From the NCBI RefSeq assembly GCF_024749045.1, contig NZ_CP087184.1, forward strand, positions 2,356,001 through 2,420,000: 64,000 bases of DNA, read 5' to 3'. The stretch is from Pseudomonas sp. B21-028. Its GTDB lineage: Bacteria; Pseudomonadota; Gammaproteobacteria; Pseudomonadales; Pseudomonadaceae. Of the stretch, positions 43,133 to 51,334 are shown one piece after another. Numbering within the stretch: position 1 is the first letter of the stretch; each line of letters opens with the position of its first letter. Under the pieces are notes generated by a model. It saw only the letters and a list, made by a program, of their open reading frames with translations, searched no databases and was not told the origin of the DNA. Position numbers and translations under genes: made by a program.

Positions 43133-43176
43133 GAAGGAGCGATTCAGTGAGTAAGTTGATTCAAGACGGGTCGTGT

Positions 43177-43941
43177 TTAAGTTGAACGCGTTGCTATTTC
43201 GTCATAAATGGCGAGCCCATCCAAGACGGCAGCGTCGGGGTCGAAAATCAACAACCTCACATCCGCCAATGCCGCCAGATACAGTACGTTGACCAGGGCT
43301 TCCGGTGTGCCAGCGTCGAGCTGCTCCTGCCTCAGCGATGTGTAAAGACCGCCCTCAATCTTCATCAGATTTTCGTCGGTCCAGGGCGTGCCGATCAGCT
43401 TACATCCGAGGCCATTGCCGTCTGTCAGGGCGAAGGGTTCAAACAGCAGACCGGTTGGTCCGGAGTTGAAATCGCTAGCCCGGCGTTCCAAGTAGCGCAA
43501 CGCCTCTTCAGTGAGGTGTGCGGTACTGATCTCCCAGGCTCGACTGTAGTGTCCTGTGTCGAAGTTCAAGCGATGGATCATGACTTGGGCTTCTTCCAGG
43601 GAGTACAGGTCACCGACGTGATGTCGCTCGTTGAGCATTTCGCCAGTCACGGCATAGGTCACTTGCCGCACCAGTCCGGTGGATTGGAAGCGTTCATCCA
43701 ATTCATCCGGGATGGACTGACCCTCGCTAATCAGAGCGAAATCGTCATTGAACAGGCACGGGTACAGTTCTAACGCATCGTCGGGCAGATGAGTTTGTGA
43801 GTCGTGTACGGAGCGAAAACAGGGAGGGCAGTCGTTCGCGTAGGTGATCAGCAGCAGCCGTTCGATAGATAGATTGTCATAGCCGCGAACGAATGGGTTT
43901 GAGGCCCCCAGCATCGCTGGGGTTTGGGTAGTGGAATTCAT
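43177..43941 (-). CDS. ICE hypothetical protein (254 aa), radC operon
   Basis: Soluble protein with no recognised domain: VRGYDNLSIERLLLITYANDCPPCFRSVHDS near the start and LLFEPFALTDGNGLGCKLIGTPW later, and a C-terminal ALADVRLLIFDPDAAVLDGLAIYDE strand. The start at 43941 has GGAGAA upstream. It is last in the radC-RNA operon. Conserved hypothetical proteins are common at this place in the family. Confidence 0.65.
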   Translation of the reverse strand: MNSTTQTPAMLGASNPFVRGYDNLSIERLLLITYANDCPPCFRSVHDSQTHLPDDALELYPCLFNDDFALISEGQSIPDELDERFQSTGLVRQVTYAVTGEMLNERHHVGDLYSLEEAQVMIHRLNFDTGHYSRAWEISTAHLTEEALRYLERRASDFNSGPTGLLFEPFALTDGNGLGCKLIGTPWTDENLMKIEGGLYTSLRQEQLDAGTPEALVNVLYLAALADVRLLIFDPDAAVLDGLAIYDEIATRST

Positions 43942-43996
43942 GAGTATTCTCCAGGATGAAAATGAACAAGGCGCCCGAAGGTGCCTATTGAGGGGA

Positions 43997-44491
43997 TTAA
44001 AGCCAGCCATGCTCAGCAAGGGAGAGAGGACGACCTTCGCCGACGATGAAGTGATCCAGTACGCGCACTTCGATCAAGTCCAACGCCTCTTTCAACCGTG
44101 CGGTCAAGGCGCGATCCGTCAGGCTGGGGTCCGTGCAACCGGAGGGGTGGTTGTGAACGACAATCACAGCAGCTGCGTTATGTGCGAGGGAGCGCTTGAC
44201 GACTTGGCGAGGGTAAACACTGGCGCCATCGATGCTTCCGTGAAAAAGGATCTCGAATGCCAGAACGCGATGGCGAGCATCGAGAAAAATTACACCGAAA
44301 ACCTCATGCTCTTGAGGTGCAATATGCAGTTTTAGGTATGAGGCCACGACGTCAGGTGACGTCAGGTTGGGTCCGCGGGTGAACAGCCGACGATCCAGAA
44401 TGTGCAGCGCTTCGTCGATCACCTGGTTTTCCTGGGCGATACGACCGGCCTCGACATCCGAGGTTTCAATCAGGGTGAGTTGGGTGCTCAT
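43997..44491 (-). CDS. radC: RadC-family JAB/MPN-domain protein
   Basis: RadC proteins on mobile elements are JAMM-fold proteins of unsettled function, probably in DNA processing or antirestriction. The JAMM metal motif is [16 protein letters not shown] with the preceding Glu in [10 protein letters not shown]. Length 164 and the lack of an N-terminal helix-hairpin-helix are typical of ICE-borne short RadC. The start at 44491 has CGGAGG upstream; a hairpin of the G4/C4 type lies 32 nt before it. Confidence 0.92.
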   Translation of the reverse strand: MSTQLTLIETSDVEAGRIAQENQVIDEALHILDRRLFTRGPNLTSPDVVASYLKLHIAPQEHEVFGVIFLDARHRVLAFEILFHGSIDGASVYPRQVVKRSLAHNAAAVIVVHNHPSGCTDPSLTDRALTARLKEALDLIEVRVLDHFIVGEGRPLSLAEHGWL

Positions 44492-44522
44492 GGGTACCTC
44501 CGAAGGGAACAATCCGGGGGTA

Positions 44523-44548
44523 CACACCCGAGGGGAGTGGTGTCCCCG
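44523..44548 (-). promoter_or_regulatory. G4/C4 leader hairpin 32 nt upstream of radC
   Basis: Minus strand CGGGG-ACACCAC-TCCCC-TCGGG-TGTG. It matches the elements before ardC, the 22574 gene and the DUF3577 gene. Confidence 0.45.
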
Positions 44549-44590
44549 AGGTGGATATAGAGTCAGGGACATTGCCCGATGACGCGCTGT

Positions 44591-44848
44591 TTACAGCCGA
44601 GTGAATCGGTGTCGTTGTCCGTGCAGGTGTGAATCACAACCGTCGCAGGTCAATGGGGAGCAGGTTCGTATTCCACGGCCAGTTTCGGGGTCGAAGTCGG
44701 CACTGATGGGCATTAGCCGAACCAGCCCGCGATGGAGACCGGCGATGCGTTTCTCGATGTCATCCGTCGTGTAGAAGAGCGATAACGTGCTGTAGTCCTC
44801 GTAAGCCGCAGCGAACAGGCAATCGTCGCAAAGCCAGAAGGATTCCAT
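44591..44848 (-). CDS. ICE hypothetical Cys-rich protein (85 aa)
   Basis: A short protein with two CxxC pairs (LCDDC near the start, CDGC near the end), so a zinc-binding fold is likely. The start at 44848 has AGGAGA eight bases upstream. A GGCGCTC/GAGCGCC hairpin lies 28 nt before the start. Second gene of the radC operon. No family recognised. Confidence 0.65.
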   Translation of the reverse strand: MESFWLCDDCLFAAAYEDYSTLSLFYTTDDIEKRIAGLHRGLVRLMPISADFDPETGRGIRTCSPLTCDGCDSHLHGQRHRFTRL

Positions 44849-44920
44849 GTGGGTTCTCCTGTTCGGATTGAAGAAAGGCGCTCGATTGAGCGCCTTGATG
44901 TAAAACATCGGGGATTGTGT

Positions 44921-45502
44921 TCAGGCGGACTGAACAGTACGTGTGGTAACACGGCGGGCTGTGCGGGGAGTGGGTGCAGATTCAGGTTTGTTCCTGGTCT
45001 CTGTTGGGTTGTCGGTATCCTCAGCTTCGGCATCAGCCGACGTTGGGGATGGCTCACTGTTTGGCGTTTGCTCAGCAGGTGCTGTTGCCTCCTGCCTGGC
45101 AGGCGCTTTGTATTCGAACGTGCCGTTGACCTTGATCCAGTCGATGTACAGCAGACGACCTTTCAGGCTGGCACCCGGCTGGCCTTGTTTATCGCCTTTC
45201 TCATAGAGAAATGGGTCAATCCACAGATCGCCGATACGGAACGACAGCAAGACCTTTTTCTCGGCTCTGACGGCGTCCATATAGAGACGAATCAAGCGTT
45301 CAGCTTCGCCTCCAGCGACTTTGCAGTCGAAGCGGGTGTACTCGACCGCATCAGTGGCACCGTGCAGAGCCGCGATATCGCAGGCCATGAACGGCTGACC
45401 GCGGCGGACTTGTACTTCACGAACACGGTTGAGGTAGCCGATACCGGCAGTGTGCAGATTGAAGTAAGTGGTCGCTTCTTGGGATTGGTTGGCGTGGGCC
45501 AT
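44921..45502 (-). CDS. STY4534-family ICE replication protein (DUF3577)
   Basis: The N-terminal 130 residues match DUF3577: YFNLHTAGIGYLNRVREVQVRRGQPFMACDIAALHGA, VEYTRFDCKVAGGEAERLI and VLLSFRIGDLWIDPF. The C-terminal 60 residues are low-complexity (Ala/Pro/Glu/Thr). Members are conserved in ICEs of this type and annotated as replication-related; the fold recalls ssDNA-binding OB-like proteins, which is inference. It is first in the operon behind the second structured RNA. Confidence 0.88.
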   Translation of the reverse strand: MAHANQSQEATTYFNLHTAGIGYLNRVREVQVRRGQPFMACDIAALHGATDAVEYTRFDCKVAGGEAERLIRLYMDAVRAEKKVLLSFRIGDLWIDPFLYEKGDKQGQPGASLKGRLLYIDWIKVNGTFEYKAPARQEATAPAEQTPNSEPSPTSADAEAEDTDNPTETRNKPESAPTPRTARRVTTRTVQSA

Positions 45503-45538
45503 GGTGGTTCTCCTATTTCACGGGAAAACGGCGACGCA

Positions 45539-45565
45539 CAGCCCCTGACGGGGAAGTGAGCCCCG
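45539..45565 (-). promoter_or_regulatory. G4/C4 leader hairpin 37 nt upstream of the DUF3577 gene
   Basis: Minus strand CGGGG-CTCACT-TCCCC-GTCAGGGG-CTG. The stem extends to 11 bp (CCCTGACGGGG/CCCCGTCAGGG). Fourth member of the recurrent leader element. Confidence 0.45.
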
Positions 45566-45688
45566 TCAGGGTGGGTAAGATGAAGGCGAGCGATGAAAGA
45601 CACGCCACCGGCAAGCCGATGACCATCAGATCGATGCGCCTGGGGAATAGCGATGCAGCAGAAGAGAATCTGCAGCAGTGATTTGCGG

Positions 45689-45836
45689 ACTTGGGGTAGT
45701 GGGCATTCATCACCGCTGAAGCGGTAATCGTGCGAGCCTCCGAATGCTGATCGCACTTGGGTAAACCACCACGAAGCGTGGCGTAGCCTTGAAGGTTCAA
45801 GCTACCTGGGCTGGGCTGTCAACGACAGCGAACCAC
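45689..45836 (-). ncRNA. Structured 5' leader RNA, copy 2 (probable radC motif)
   Basis: Counterpart of 22685-22832 with the same length and the same block order. Stems visible: CTGTC..GACAG, GTAGC..GCTAC, CCACG-AAG-CGTGG, ACCGC-TGAA-GCGGT. Sequence differs from copy 1 at many stem positions while pairing is kept. The downstream operon contains radC, which strengthens the radC-motif reading. Transcription starts at its upstream edge according to the promoter. Confidence 0.65.
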
Positions 45837-45842
45837 GCCCTT

Positions 45843-45871
45843 TATATAAGCCTGTCACAGGGGAGCGTCAA
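45843..45871 (-). promoter_or_regulatory. Sigma70 promoter of leader RNA copy 2
   Basis: Minus strand TTGACG, exactly 17 bp, TATATA. Near consensus. Predicted start is about 45836, the first base of the conserved RNA. Confidence 0.8.
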
Positions 45872-46371
45872 GGCGCCGCAACCCGATTTTTTATGGCCGG
45901 AATTCAGTGGCAGTCACTGGACGGAAGAAAGTGAAGAGTGGGCCTGGCGGGGTGCCAGGCGAGGAATAGAAAAGCCACCTTAGGCGGTCTGACGCAGTCG
46001 ACAAGCTCCTCGCAAAACTTGGTTTGACTGCGCCATGATTCGCCAACCGACCCTTGTCGTGGCCTGGATCGGAACATGCTGGCACGCATCCGCGCACAAA
46101 GGGTGCCCAGTGTTTCCCCGGCGGGCTCCGGGACTGAATGCGATCGCCGTAGCGGATGACCGCTGCTACCTGGCAGAGGCAACAGTGGTCATCCGCCACA
46201 TTGATCCGGTCGAGCACAAAGCGGGAATGAAATTCCGCAGAAGAGAAGGTCCCGAACTCTAGGAGTCCGACCGAGCTGCCCGGAGCGAATCGGTCTTGGG
46301 TCGCCGTAAGCGATGATCCTGAGGCACTACAGCAGAGGGGGGGGAGGACGTCAAGCCAGTGTGCTAAGAGG
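45872..46371. other. Intergenic region with a long hairpin (46152-46196)
   Basis: 500 bp without a supported gene. At 46152-46196 a perfect 10-bp pair GCGGATGACC/GGTCATCCGC encloses a further imperfect stem (GCTGCTACC / GGCAACAGT), giving about 18 bp with a 7-nt loop. It has no U-tract. It could be an operator, a nick-region stem or part of another RNA. Confidence 0.5.
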
Positions 46372-46734
46372 TTATTTGCTACTGAGATGAGCGGCCAGCT
46401 GTTCGACGGTCGTCAGGATAAAGGCACGGTCGCTTTCTTGAAGGCCGCTCAGCAGGCCCGCGATCATCTGGCCCTGGTCGTTGGGGCGACTGCTCGACTC
46501 CGTCAGCAGTTCATCCATCCGGCAGTCGAAGATGTCCGCCAGTTGCATCAGCTTGACCACGGAAAGCTCCACCACACCCCGCTCAAGGCGGGAAATGGCT
46601 TCGCTGCCGATCCCCAGGCGTTCAGCCACCTCTTCCTGGGTCAGATTACGCTGAGTGCGGTGCTTCGCGATCATGCGCCCAATTTGGGCTTGGGTTGGAT
46701 GTTTATGTGCCAAGTGATGAGTTCTCCAATTCAA
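46372..46734 (-). CDS. XRE-family helix-turn-helix regulator (120 aa)
   Basis: HTH_3 domain at about residues 20-75 (IGRMIAKHRTQRNLTQEEVAERLGIGSEAISRLERGVVELSVVKLMQLADIF) and a C-terminal helical tail that may dimerise. It is divergent from the FecR-N-like gene. It may repress the 46922 promoter or the radC-RNA promoter. The protein is close in style to regulators of ICE maintenance genes. Confidence 0.85.
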   Translation of the reverse strand: MNWRTHHLAHKHPTQAQIGRMIAKHRTQRNLTQEEVAERLGIGSEAISRLERGVVELSVVKLMQLADIFDCRMDELLTESSSRPNDQGQMIAGLLSGLQESDRAFILTTVEQLAAHLSSK

Positions 46735-46921
46735 CCCGAATGGTTGAGCAAAGACCCATTGACATGAACATCCTTAACGGTTGAGTATCGACTTATGGGG
46801 TTGTTATATTGACTGAAATAGCTGTTTGTCGCGACGTGATATCTATTCCTCCAGGAATCAGAGGCCGAGTGAGCAGCGAGACTGAGCGGCCTGATAGGGC
46901 CAGAGGGAGTTAAGGTTGACC

Positions 46922-47179
46922 ATGGATGAGCCGCGCGAGAACGTCATGGACCTGATCTGGGATCGAACACTGGAGCTGTTCATCAAGATCCATGACTGCC
47001 CTGATAACCCCGAACACCGCGACGACCTTGTTCATTGGCTCAACGAAGATCCTGCTCACCTGAAAGCGTTCAATGAACTGGGGCAGATATGGATCGCGAC
47101 AGGTATCGCCTTGGCCCGTGAAATCGGACAGCCGCTAGACAACTTGGATAAGGATCAGGCGCCGTTGATGACGCACTGA
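46922..47179 (+). CDS. FecR N-terminal-like (DUF4880) small protein
   Basis: An 85-residue protein. DLIWDRTLELFIKIHDCPDNPEHRDDLVHWLNEDPAHLKAFNELGQIWIATG resembles the N-terminal DUF4880 domain of FecR-type anti-sigma factors, which have a similar 'W..d.p.H..A...l..lW' pattern. The periplasmic FecR domain and membrane helix are absent. The ATG at 46922 has AAGG six bases upstream; a TTG at 46916 is also possible. It could modulate an ECF sigma factor without a membrane signal. The call is by pattern only. Confidence 0.5.
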   Translation: MDEPRENVMDLIWDRTLELFIKIHDCPDNPEHRDDLVHWLNEDPAHLKAFNELGQIWIATGIALAREIGQPLDNLDKDQAPLMTH

Positions 47180-47210
47180 CCCTGTACATCAACTCCAAGA
47201 TTTTGATGAT

Positions 47211-47232
47211 CACCCATGACGCGTCATGGGTG
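47211..47232. repeat. 22-bp perfect palindrome at the topB 3' end
   Basis: CACCCATGACGC and its exact reverse complement meet with no spacer, overlapping the topB stop codon and lying between convergent genes. No U-tract, so a protein-binding site is as likely as a terminator. Confidence 0.7.
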
Positions 47233-49191
47233 TCGCGTACCTTTGCTGATCGGCACAGTGCCTTTGCAGTCCGGGTAGTGGGAACATGACCAGAACGGTC
47301 CTGATTTTCCCTTCCGCCTAAGCATTGAGGCGTTGCAAATGGGGCAGACAGGCCCGGCTTCGACCGGTACCGACAAGCTGAGCGCTCCGCAGTTTGCGAT
47401 CAACTGCGTAATCCAATGCGCCTGCTTGGCAACAAATGCATCCAAAGTCAGACGTCCTGCTTCGATTTCATCCAGAGCTTGCTCCCAGATTGCTGTCATA
47501 CCCGGATCGGCGACTGCAGCGGGTACGGCTTCGATCAGGGTATGGGCCGCTGCGGAGGCCGTTAAGGCACGCTTTTTCTTCAACAAATAACCGCGATCAA
47601 TCAATCCCTTGATGATGCCGGCTCGCGTGGCTTCGGTGCCGATACCGGTGGTGTCCCGAAGTTTCTGTTTCAGGCGCGGGTCGTTGACCAGCTTGGCCAC
47701 ATTTTTCATCGCCTTGATCAGATCGCCCTCGGTGAGCGGTTTGGGAGCAGTGGTGCGCATGGACTTGAGTTCGACGTCGTCCACTGCGCACTGTGTACCC
47801 TGTTGTAGGACGGGCAATACCTGGGACTTTTGACTGGGTTCATCGTCTTCGGCGTTGTCGGAGAGTAAGCCTTTCCAGCCTTGAGCCAGGATCTGTTTGC
47901 CAACAGCGGTTAACCGTTCTTCGCCGCACTCCAGTTCGACCTCGGTTCGATCAAACCCGTGATGCGGCAGGAATTGTACGAGGTAGTGGCTACGAATCAG
48001 TTCGTAGACTTGGCGCTCTTGTTCTGACATCCGCCCAAGGTTCGCCGGCTCGGTGGTGGGGATGATGGCGTGGTGCGCGGTGATCTTGGCATCGTTCCAT
48101 GCTCGTGAGCGCAATGATCGATCGATGCTTCCGAGCGCTGGGCGTAACGCGGGATCCATTCTGAGCAGGGCATCGAATACCGCGGCTACCTCGTTAAACA
48201 TGCTCTCTGGCAAATAGCGGCAATCGCTGCGCGGATAGCTGGTGGCTTTGTGGGTTTCATACAATGCTTGAGCGATGTTCAGCGTTTCCTGAGCGCCGAG
48301 TCCCAACTTGCGTGAACAGACTTGTTGCAGTGTGCTCAGGTCGAAGGGCAGGGGTGGCGCTTCGCGCAAATGCTCAGTCTGCAGCGAGGCTACGGTGGCG
48401 GTCTTGCTGCTAGAAATCGCTTGGACGGTCTGGCTGGCAAGCGCCTGCTGCAGGCAGCGACCGGCTTCGTCACGTCCTGAGCTTGGCGGTATCCACGACG
48501 CGATGAAGGATTGCCCCATTGAAGACAGGTGCACCTCCACCACCCAGTACGGCACAGAGACGAAGCTGGCAATCGCGCGGTCTCGTTCAACCACCAAACG
48601 CAAAGTAGGCGTTTGGACGCGTCCAACCGACAGCACGCCGTCATAGCCCGCCCGCCGTCCTAGGAGGGTAAACAAACGACTGAGATTCATACCAATCAGC
48701 CAATCGGCGCGGCTGCGGGCGAGGGCTGAGTGATAGAGCGGGAAGGTCTCCTGACCAGACTTCAGCGAGGACAGTGCTTTGCGAATCGACGCCTCGTTGA
48801 GTGCGGATAACCAAAGGCGCTCAACAGAACCACGATAGTTGCAGAGCTCTAACAACTCGCGGGCAATCATTTCACCTTCTCGATCGGCGTCGGTGGCGAT
48901 GACGACGGTGGTGGCTTCGTTGAGCAGCTGTTTGATGATTTTGAACTGCACGACAGTCTTGGGTTTGACCTCAACCCTCCACTGCGCGGGAATGATCGGT
49001 AGATGATCCAACGACCAGGTTTTGTACTGATCCCCATAGGCTTCAGGTGGGGCCGTTTCCAGTAGGTGACCGATACACCAGGTGACGGTTGTCTCGCGTC
49101 CGATCAAGCAACCATCGCCACGTCGGCTGGCTCCGAGAACCTTGGCGATGTCACGACCTTGGGAGGGTTTCTCGCAGAGAAAGAGACGCAT
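47224..49191 (-). CDS. topB: DNA topoisomerase III, ICE-borne
   Basis: Type IA topoisomerase that decatenates and relaxes negatively supercoiled DNA. The TOPRIM domain begins MRLFLCEKPSQGRDIAKVLG and contains VIATDADREGEMIARELLE. The active-site Tyr is in YPRSDCRYLP (about residue 320). The C-terminal zinc ribbon CPICNASMLRRKGKSGPFWSCSHYPDC is present. Length 655 is typical of plasmid/ICE TopB. It is followed by a perfect palindrome. It likely helps replicate or resolve the excised circle. Confidence 0.95.
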   Translation of the reverse strand: MRLFLCEKPSQGRDIAKVLGASRRGDGCLIGRETTVTWCIGHLLETAPPEAYGDQYKTWSLDHLPIIPAQWRVEVKPKTVVQFKIIKQLLNEATTVVIATDADREGEMIARELLELCNYRGSVERLWLSALNEASIRKALSSLKSGQETFPLYHSALARSRADWLIGMNLSRLFTLLGRRAGYDGVLSVGRVQTPTLRLVVERDRAIASFVSVPYWVVEVHLSSMGQSFIASWIPPSSGRDEAGRCLQQALASQTVQAISSSKTATVASLQTEHLREAPPLPFDLSTLQQVCSRKLGLGAQETLNIAQALYETHKATSYPRSDCRYLPESMFNEVAAVFDALLRMDPALRPALGSIDRSLRSRAWNDAKITAHHAIIPTTEPANLGRMSEQERQVYELIRSHYLVQFLPHHGFDRTEVELECGEERLTAVGKQILAQGWKGLLSDNAEDDEPSQKSQVLPVLQQGTQCAVDDVELKSMRTTAPKPLTEGDLIKAMKNVAKLVNDPRLKQKLRDTTGIGTEATRAGIIKGLIDRGYLLKKKRALTASAAAHTLIEAVPAAVADPGMTAIWEQALDEIEAGRLTLDAFVAKQAHWITQLIANCGALSLSVPVEAGPVCPICNASMLRRKGKSGPFWSCSHYPDCKGTVPISKGTRHP

Positions 49192-49245
49192 AGAACTGCT
49201 CCGTATTGAGTTCGGAGCAGCGTTGTTGGAAACAGCAGTGGCGAG

Positions 49246-49278
49246 ATATGAGAAACCTGAATGACAGGTTCCTCATAT
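49246..49278 (-). repeat. Hairpin between ssb and topB
   Basis: ATATGAGAAACCTG / CAGGTTCCTCATAT: 14-bp arms with one mismatch around a 5-nt loop. It lies 55 nt before the topB start; no U-run, so it may protect or regulate the topB message. The rest of 49192-49410 shows no gene. Confidence 0.55.
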
Positions 49279-49410
49279 TAGTCGGTGAGCGCGGTCTTGA
49301 ATGGGGGCGAGGCCACCCTGTCGTCGCGTGGACGACGGTGCTTCACGAGCAGCGAGTAATGACAGGCCAGGCACTTCGCGCAAAGGCGCAATATTTATGC
49401 CTCAAGTTAG

Positions 49411-49881
49411 TCATGCCGATGGTGGCTGCCCTCTGCGCTTTTTGGACTTCGACGCAGGCGAGCTGGCCTGGTCTGTAACCTGCCCGACGGGAGCCGCAGA
49501 CGAGGCTGATTCACTGGAGCGCTCCCGCATGACCACGTTCTGCACGCGATGAGGCAGGATGCCGACACGACGCGCCTCGATCTTGAAGGTCACCCGCGCA
49601 TTGTCTTCACTGTCCTCCCACTCATCGCGCACGGTGCGGCCTTCGACCAACACGCGCATGCCTTTCTGATACAGCGTGCTCCAGTGCTCAGCCTCGCGGT
49701 GCCAGAGTTCGACCGGCGCCCAATAGCCGCCTCGATCCTCATAGCTGCCATCGCGTGGCACGGGGTTGTCGAAGTACACATTCAGGCGCAGCAAACGCCG
49801 TGGCTCGTCATTACCTGATGGGAACTCCTGGAACTCTGGCGCACTGCCGATGTTGCCTTCGCCGACGAAAAAGGTACTCAT
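49411..49881 (-). CDS. ssb: Single-stranded DNA-binding protein, ICE type
   Basis: OB-fold SSB of 156 residues: MSTFFVGEGNIGSAPEFQEFPSG, LRLNVYFDNPVPRDG, GYWAPVELWHREAEHWSTLYQKGMRVLVEGRTVRDEWED. The C-terminal tail is basic (SKKRRGQPPSA) rather than the acidic DDDIPF tip of the chromosomal SSB, as in ICE copies. It overlaps the DUF3158 gene by one base (TGATG). It probably coats transferred strands. Confidence 0.9.
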   Translation of the reverse strand: MSTFFVGEGNIGSAPEFQEFPSGNDEPRRLLRLNVYFDNPVPRDGSYEDRGGYWAPVELWHREAEHWSTLYQKGMRVLVEGRTVRDEWEDSEDNARVTFKIEARRVGILPHRVQNVVMRERSSESASSAAPVGQVTDQASSPASKSKKRRGQPPSA

Positions 49882-50396
49882 CACGATATCTCCACTGCTG
49901 GTGTGAACGGACGCAGCAGCCGTTCGGCGCTGGCCATTTTGATCGCGCAGGTTGAAGCCTGACGGTAGAGCGAATGCACCACGCTCATCTGCAAGTTCAG
50001 TGCGATACGCTCGCATTCGAAACGGTGCAATTCCTCGCGTACGGCTTGGGGCAAGGCCTTGTTGGAGACCTGGCGTTCCCAGACCGCAACGCCCATACGG
50101 GCGAAGTCTCGGGTGCGCCATCGCAAAAAGGTGCTACCCGCACTGGTGTTCTGCAGCACCAGTCGAATATCCAGCAGTGAGTAAGGGGGCTGTCCGGCCT
50201 GCTGCGCCGCAGCCTCCATCAGCTGACATAACTGCGCCTCGATTTCCCTCGCCACCTGCGCCAGGTATTCCAGCTCCCCCTTACCCTTAAAAGGTTTTAA
50301 AAGGCCTTTTAGGGAGGCAGCGTGTTCGAGCTGTCGATAGGCATCCGGTGTGAGTGTTTCGAGGGGCATTGGTTGAGTCGGGATTAGGGGCCTCAT
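49881..50396 (-). CDS. DUF3158-family ICE protein
   Basis: A 171-residue, largely helical protein: YRQLEHAASLKGLLKPFKGKGELEYLAQVAREIEAQL, LQNTSAGSTFLRWRTRDFARMGVAVWE and ERIALNLQMSVVHSLYRQ. This fits DUF3158, found between ssb and the PFL_4669-family gene in this ICE family. Function unknown; overlaps with both neighbours show one operon. Confidence 0.8.
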   Translation of the reverse strand: MRPLIPTQPMPLETLTPDAYRQLEHAASLKGLLKPFKGKGELEYLAQVAREIEAQLCQLMEAAAQQAGQPPYSLLDIRLVLQNTSAGSTFLRWRTRDFARMGVAVWERQVSNKALPQAVREELHRFECERIALNLQMSVVHSLYRQASTCAIKMASAERLLRPFTPAVEIS

Positions 50397-51334
50397 ACTT
50401 CGTCCTCCGGTTCATCGACTGTTGCAGATGGCTCGACCGCTTCCTCTGCCAACGCGCCAGCGCCATCCACTGCCACAGCACCACGACGAACGATGGGTGG
50501 TGCGAACTGGGAGCGGCGATGCCCCTCAAGGATGTCCATAGGAGGGAGACCAAACTTCTCCATGGCCGCCAGAGCACGAGCGTTGTTCGCCGCCATGTCA
50601 TCACGGGTGACGCCAGCATGCCGATAACGCTGGGCCTGGCCGAACAGGCTGCGCAGCAGATGGGCTCCGTCGTCGATCCAGGCTTCCATGTCTCGGCGAC
50701 CGATCAAGGCGGTGTGATGGGCCAACAGGGTATGCCGCACCAGCGTGTCGTAGTCAGTCAGCAGGTAGACGGCCAGGAAGCCCAGCTGGCTGCCGATGTA
50801 CAACGGTAAGGTGACGGGATGGATGTTGAGGTTGTCGCCCATGTCGATCTGCGTCGGCAGCTCTTGTCTGATCCGGTCCAACTGCTGGGTCAGTTCCAGC
50901 ATCCCAGCCTTGGCCTGCATCAATTTTTCTTCAAGCTGCACGATCGCCCAGTCGGCATAGGGATCGTCCTGCGCTGCGGCTTGTTTGATCAGGTTAGTGA
51001 CGCTGATGTAACCGGCCATACCCATAATCGAATGGACGCCTTCGCGTGCGGTCCGGCCTTGCCAGATCCGGGCGGCGTGGTGGGTGTGCAGGGTCAGCGT
51101 GATGCTGCTGCGCAATGAACCCAGGTTGAGCTGATAGTGATCGGCCACGGTGTTGTCCTCGCATAGGCTTGGACGGAAACGTTGCGACAGATGATGGTCA
51201 AGGACAGCCGAAAAGCTGAATGCGGTCTGTTCGGTTTGGTTTGATGGTTGAATTTCGATACGCTTGACAATGATGCCAGTGGCATCAAATCTACTGACGT
51301 CCAGGGCGTTTGCTACGCAGCTGGCGCAGTTCAT
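50393..51334 (-). CDS. Integrating conjugative element protein, PFL_4669 family
   Basis: TIGR03761-like protein. Diagnostic segments are LGSLRSSITLTLHTHHAARIWQGRTA, IMGMAGYISVTNLIKQAAAQDDPYADWAIVQLEEKL and LPLYIGSQLGFLAVYLLTDYDTLVR. The start is uncertain. ATG at 51334 gives 313 residues but lies within the previous gene and lacks a strong ribosome site; an alternative start near 51303 would begin at LDVSRF. It is likely involved in ICE replication or maintenance by its neighbours. Confidence 0.82.
   Translation of the reverse strand: MNCASCVANALDVSRFDATGIIVKRIEIQPSNQTEQTAFSFSAVLDHHLSQRFRPSLCEDNTVADHYQLNLGSLRSSITLTLHTHHAARIWQGRTAREGVHSIMGMAGYISVTNLIKQAAAQDDPYADWAIVQLEEKLMQAKAGMLELTQQLDRIRQELPTQIDMGDNLNIHPVTLPLYIGSQLGFLAVYLLTDYDTLVRHTLLAHHTALIGRRDMEAWIDDGAHLLRSLFGQAQRYRHAGVTRDDMAANNARALAAMEKFGLPPMDILEGHRRSQFAPPIVRRGAVAVDGAGALAEEAVEPSATVDEPEDEV

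Noticed and set aside
45990..46260. Third copy of the radC-type RNA
   Set aside because: Only a short GTAGC...GCTACCTGG piece is shared; the other conserved blocks and the promoter are absent, so it is kept only as a hairpin.
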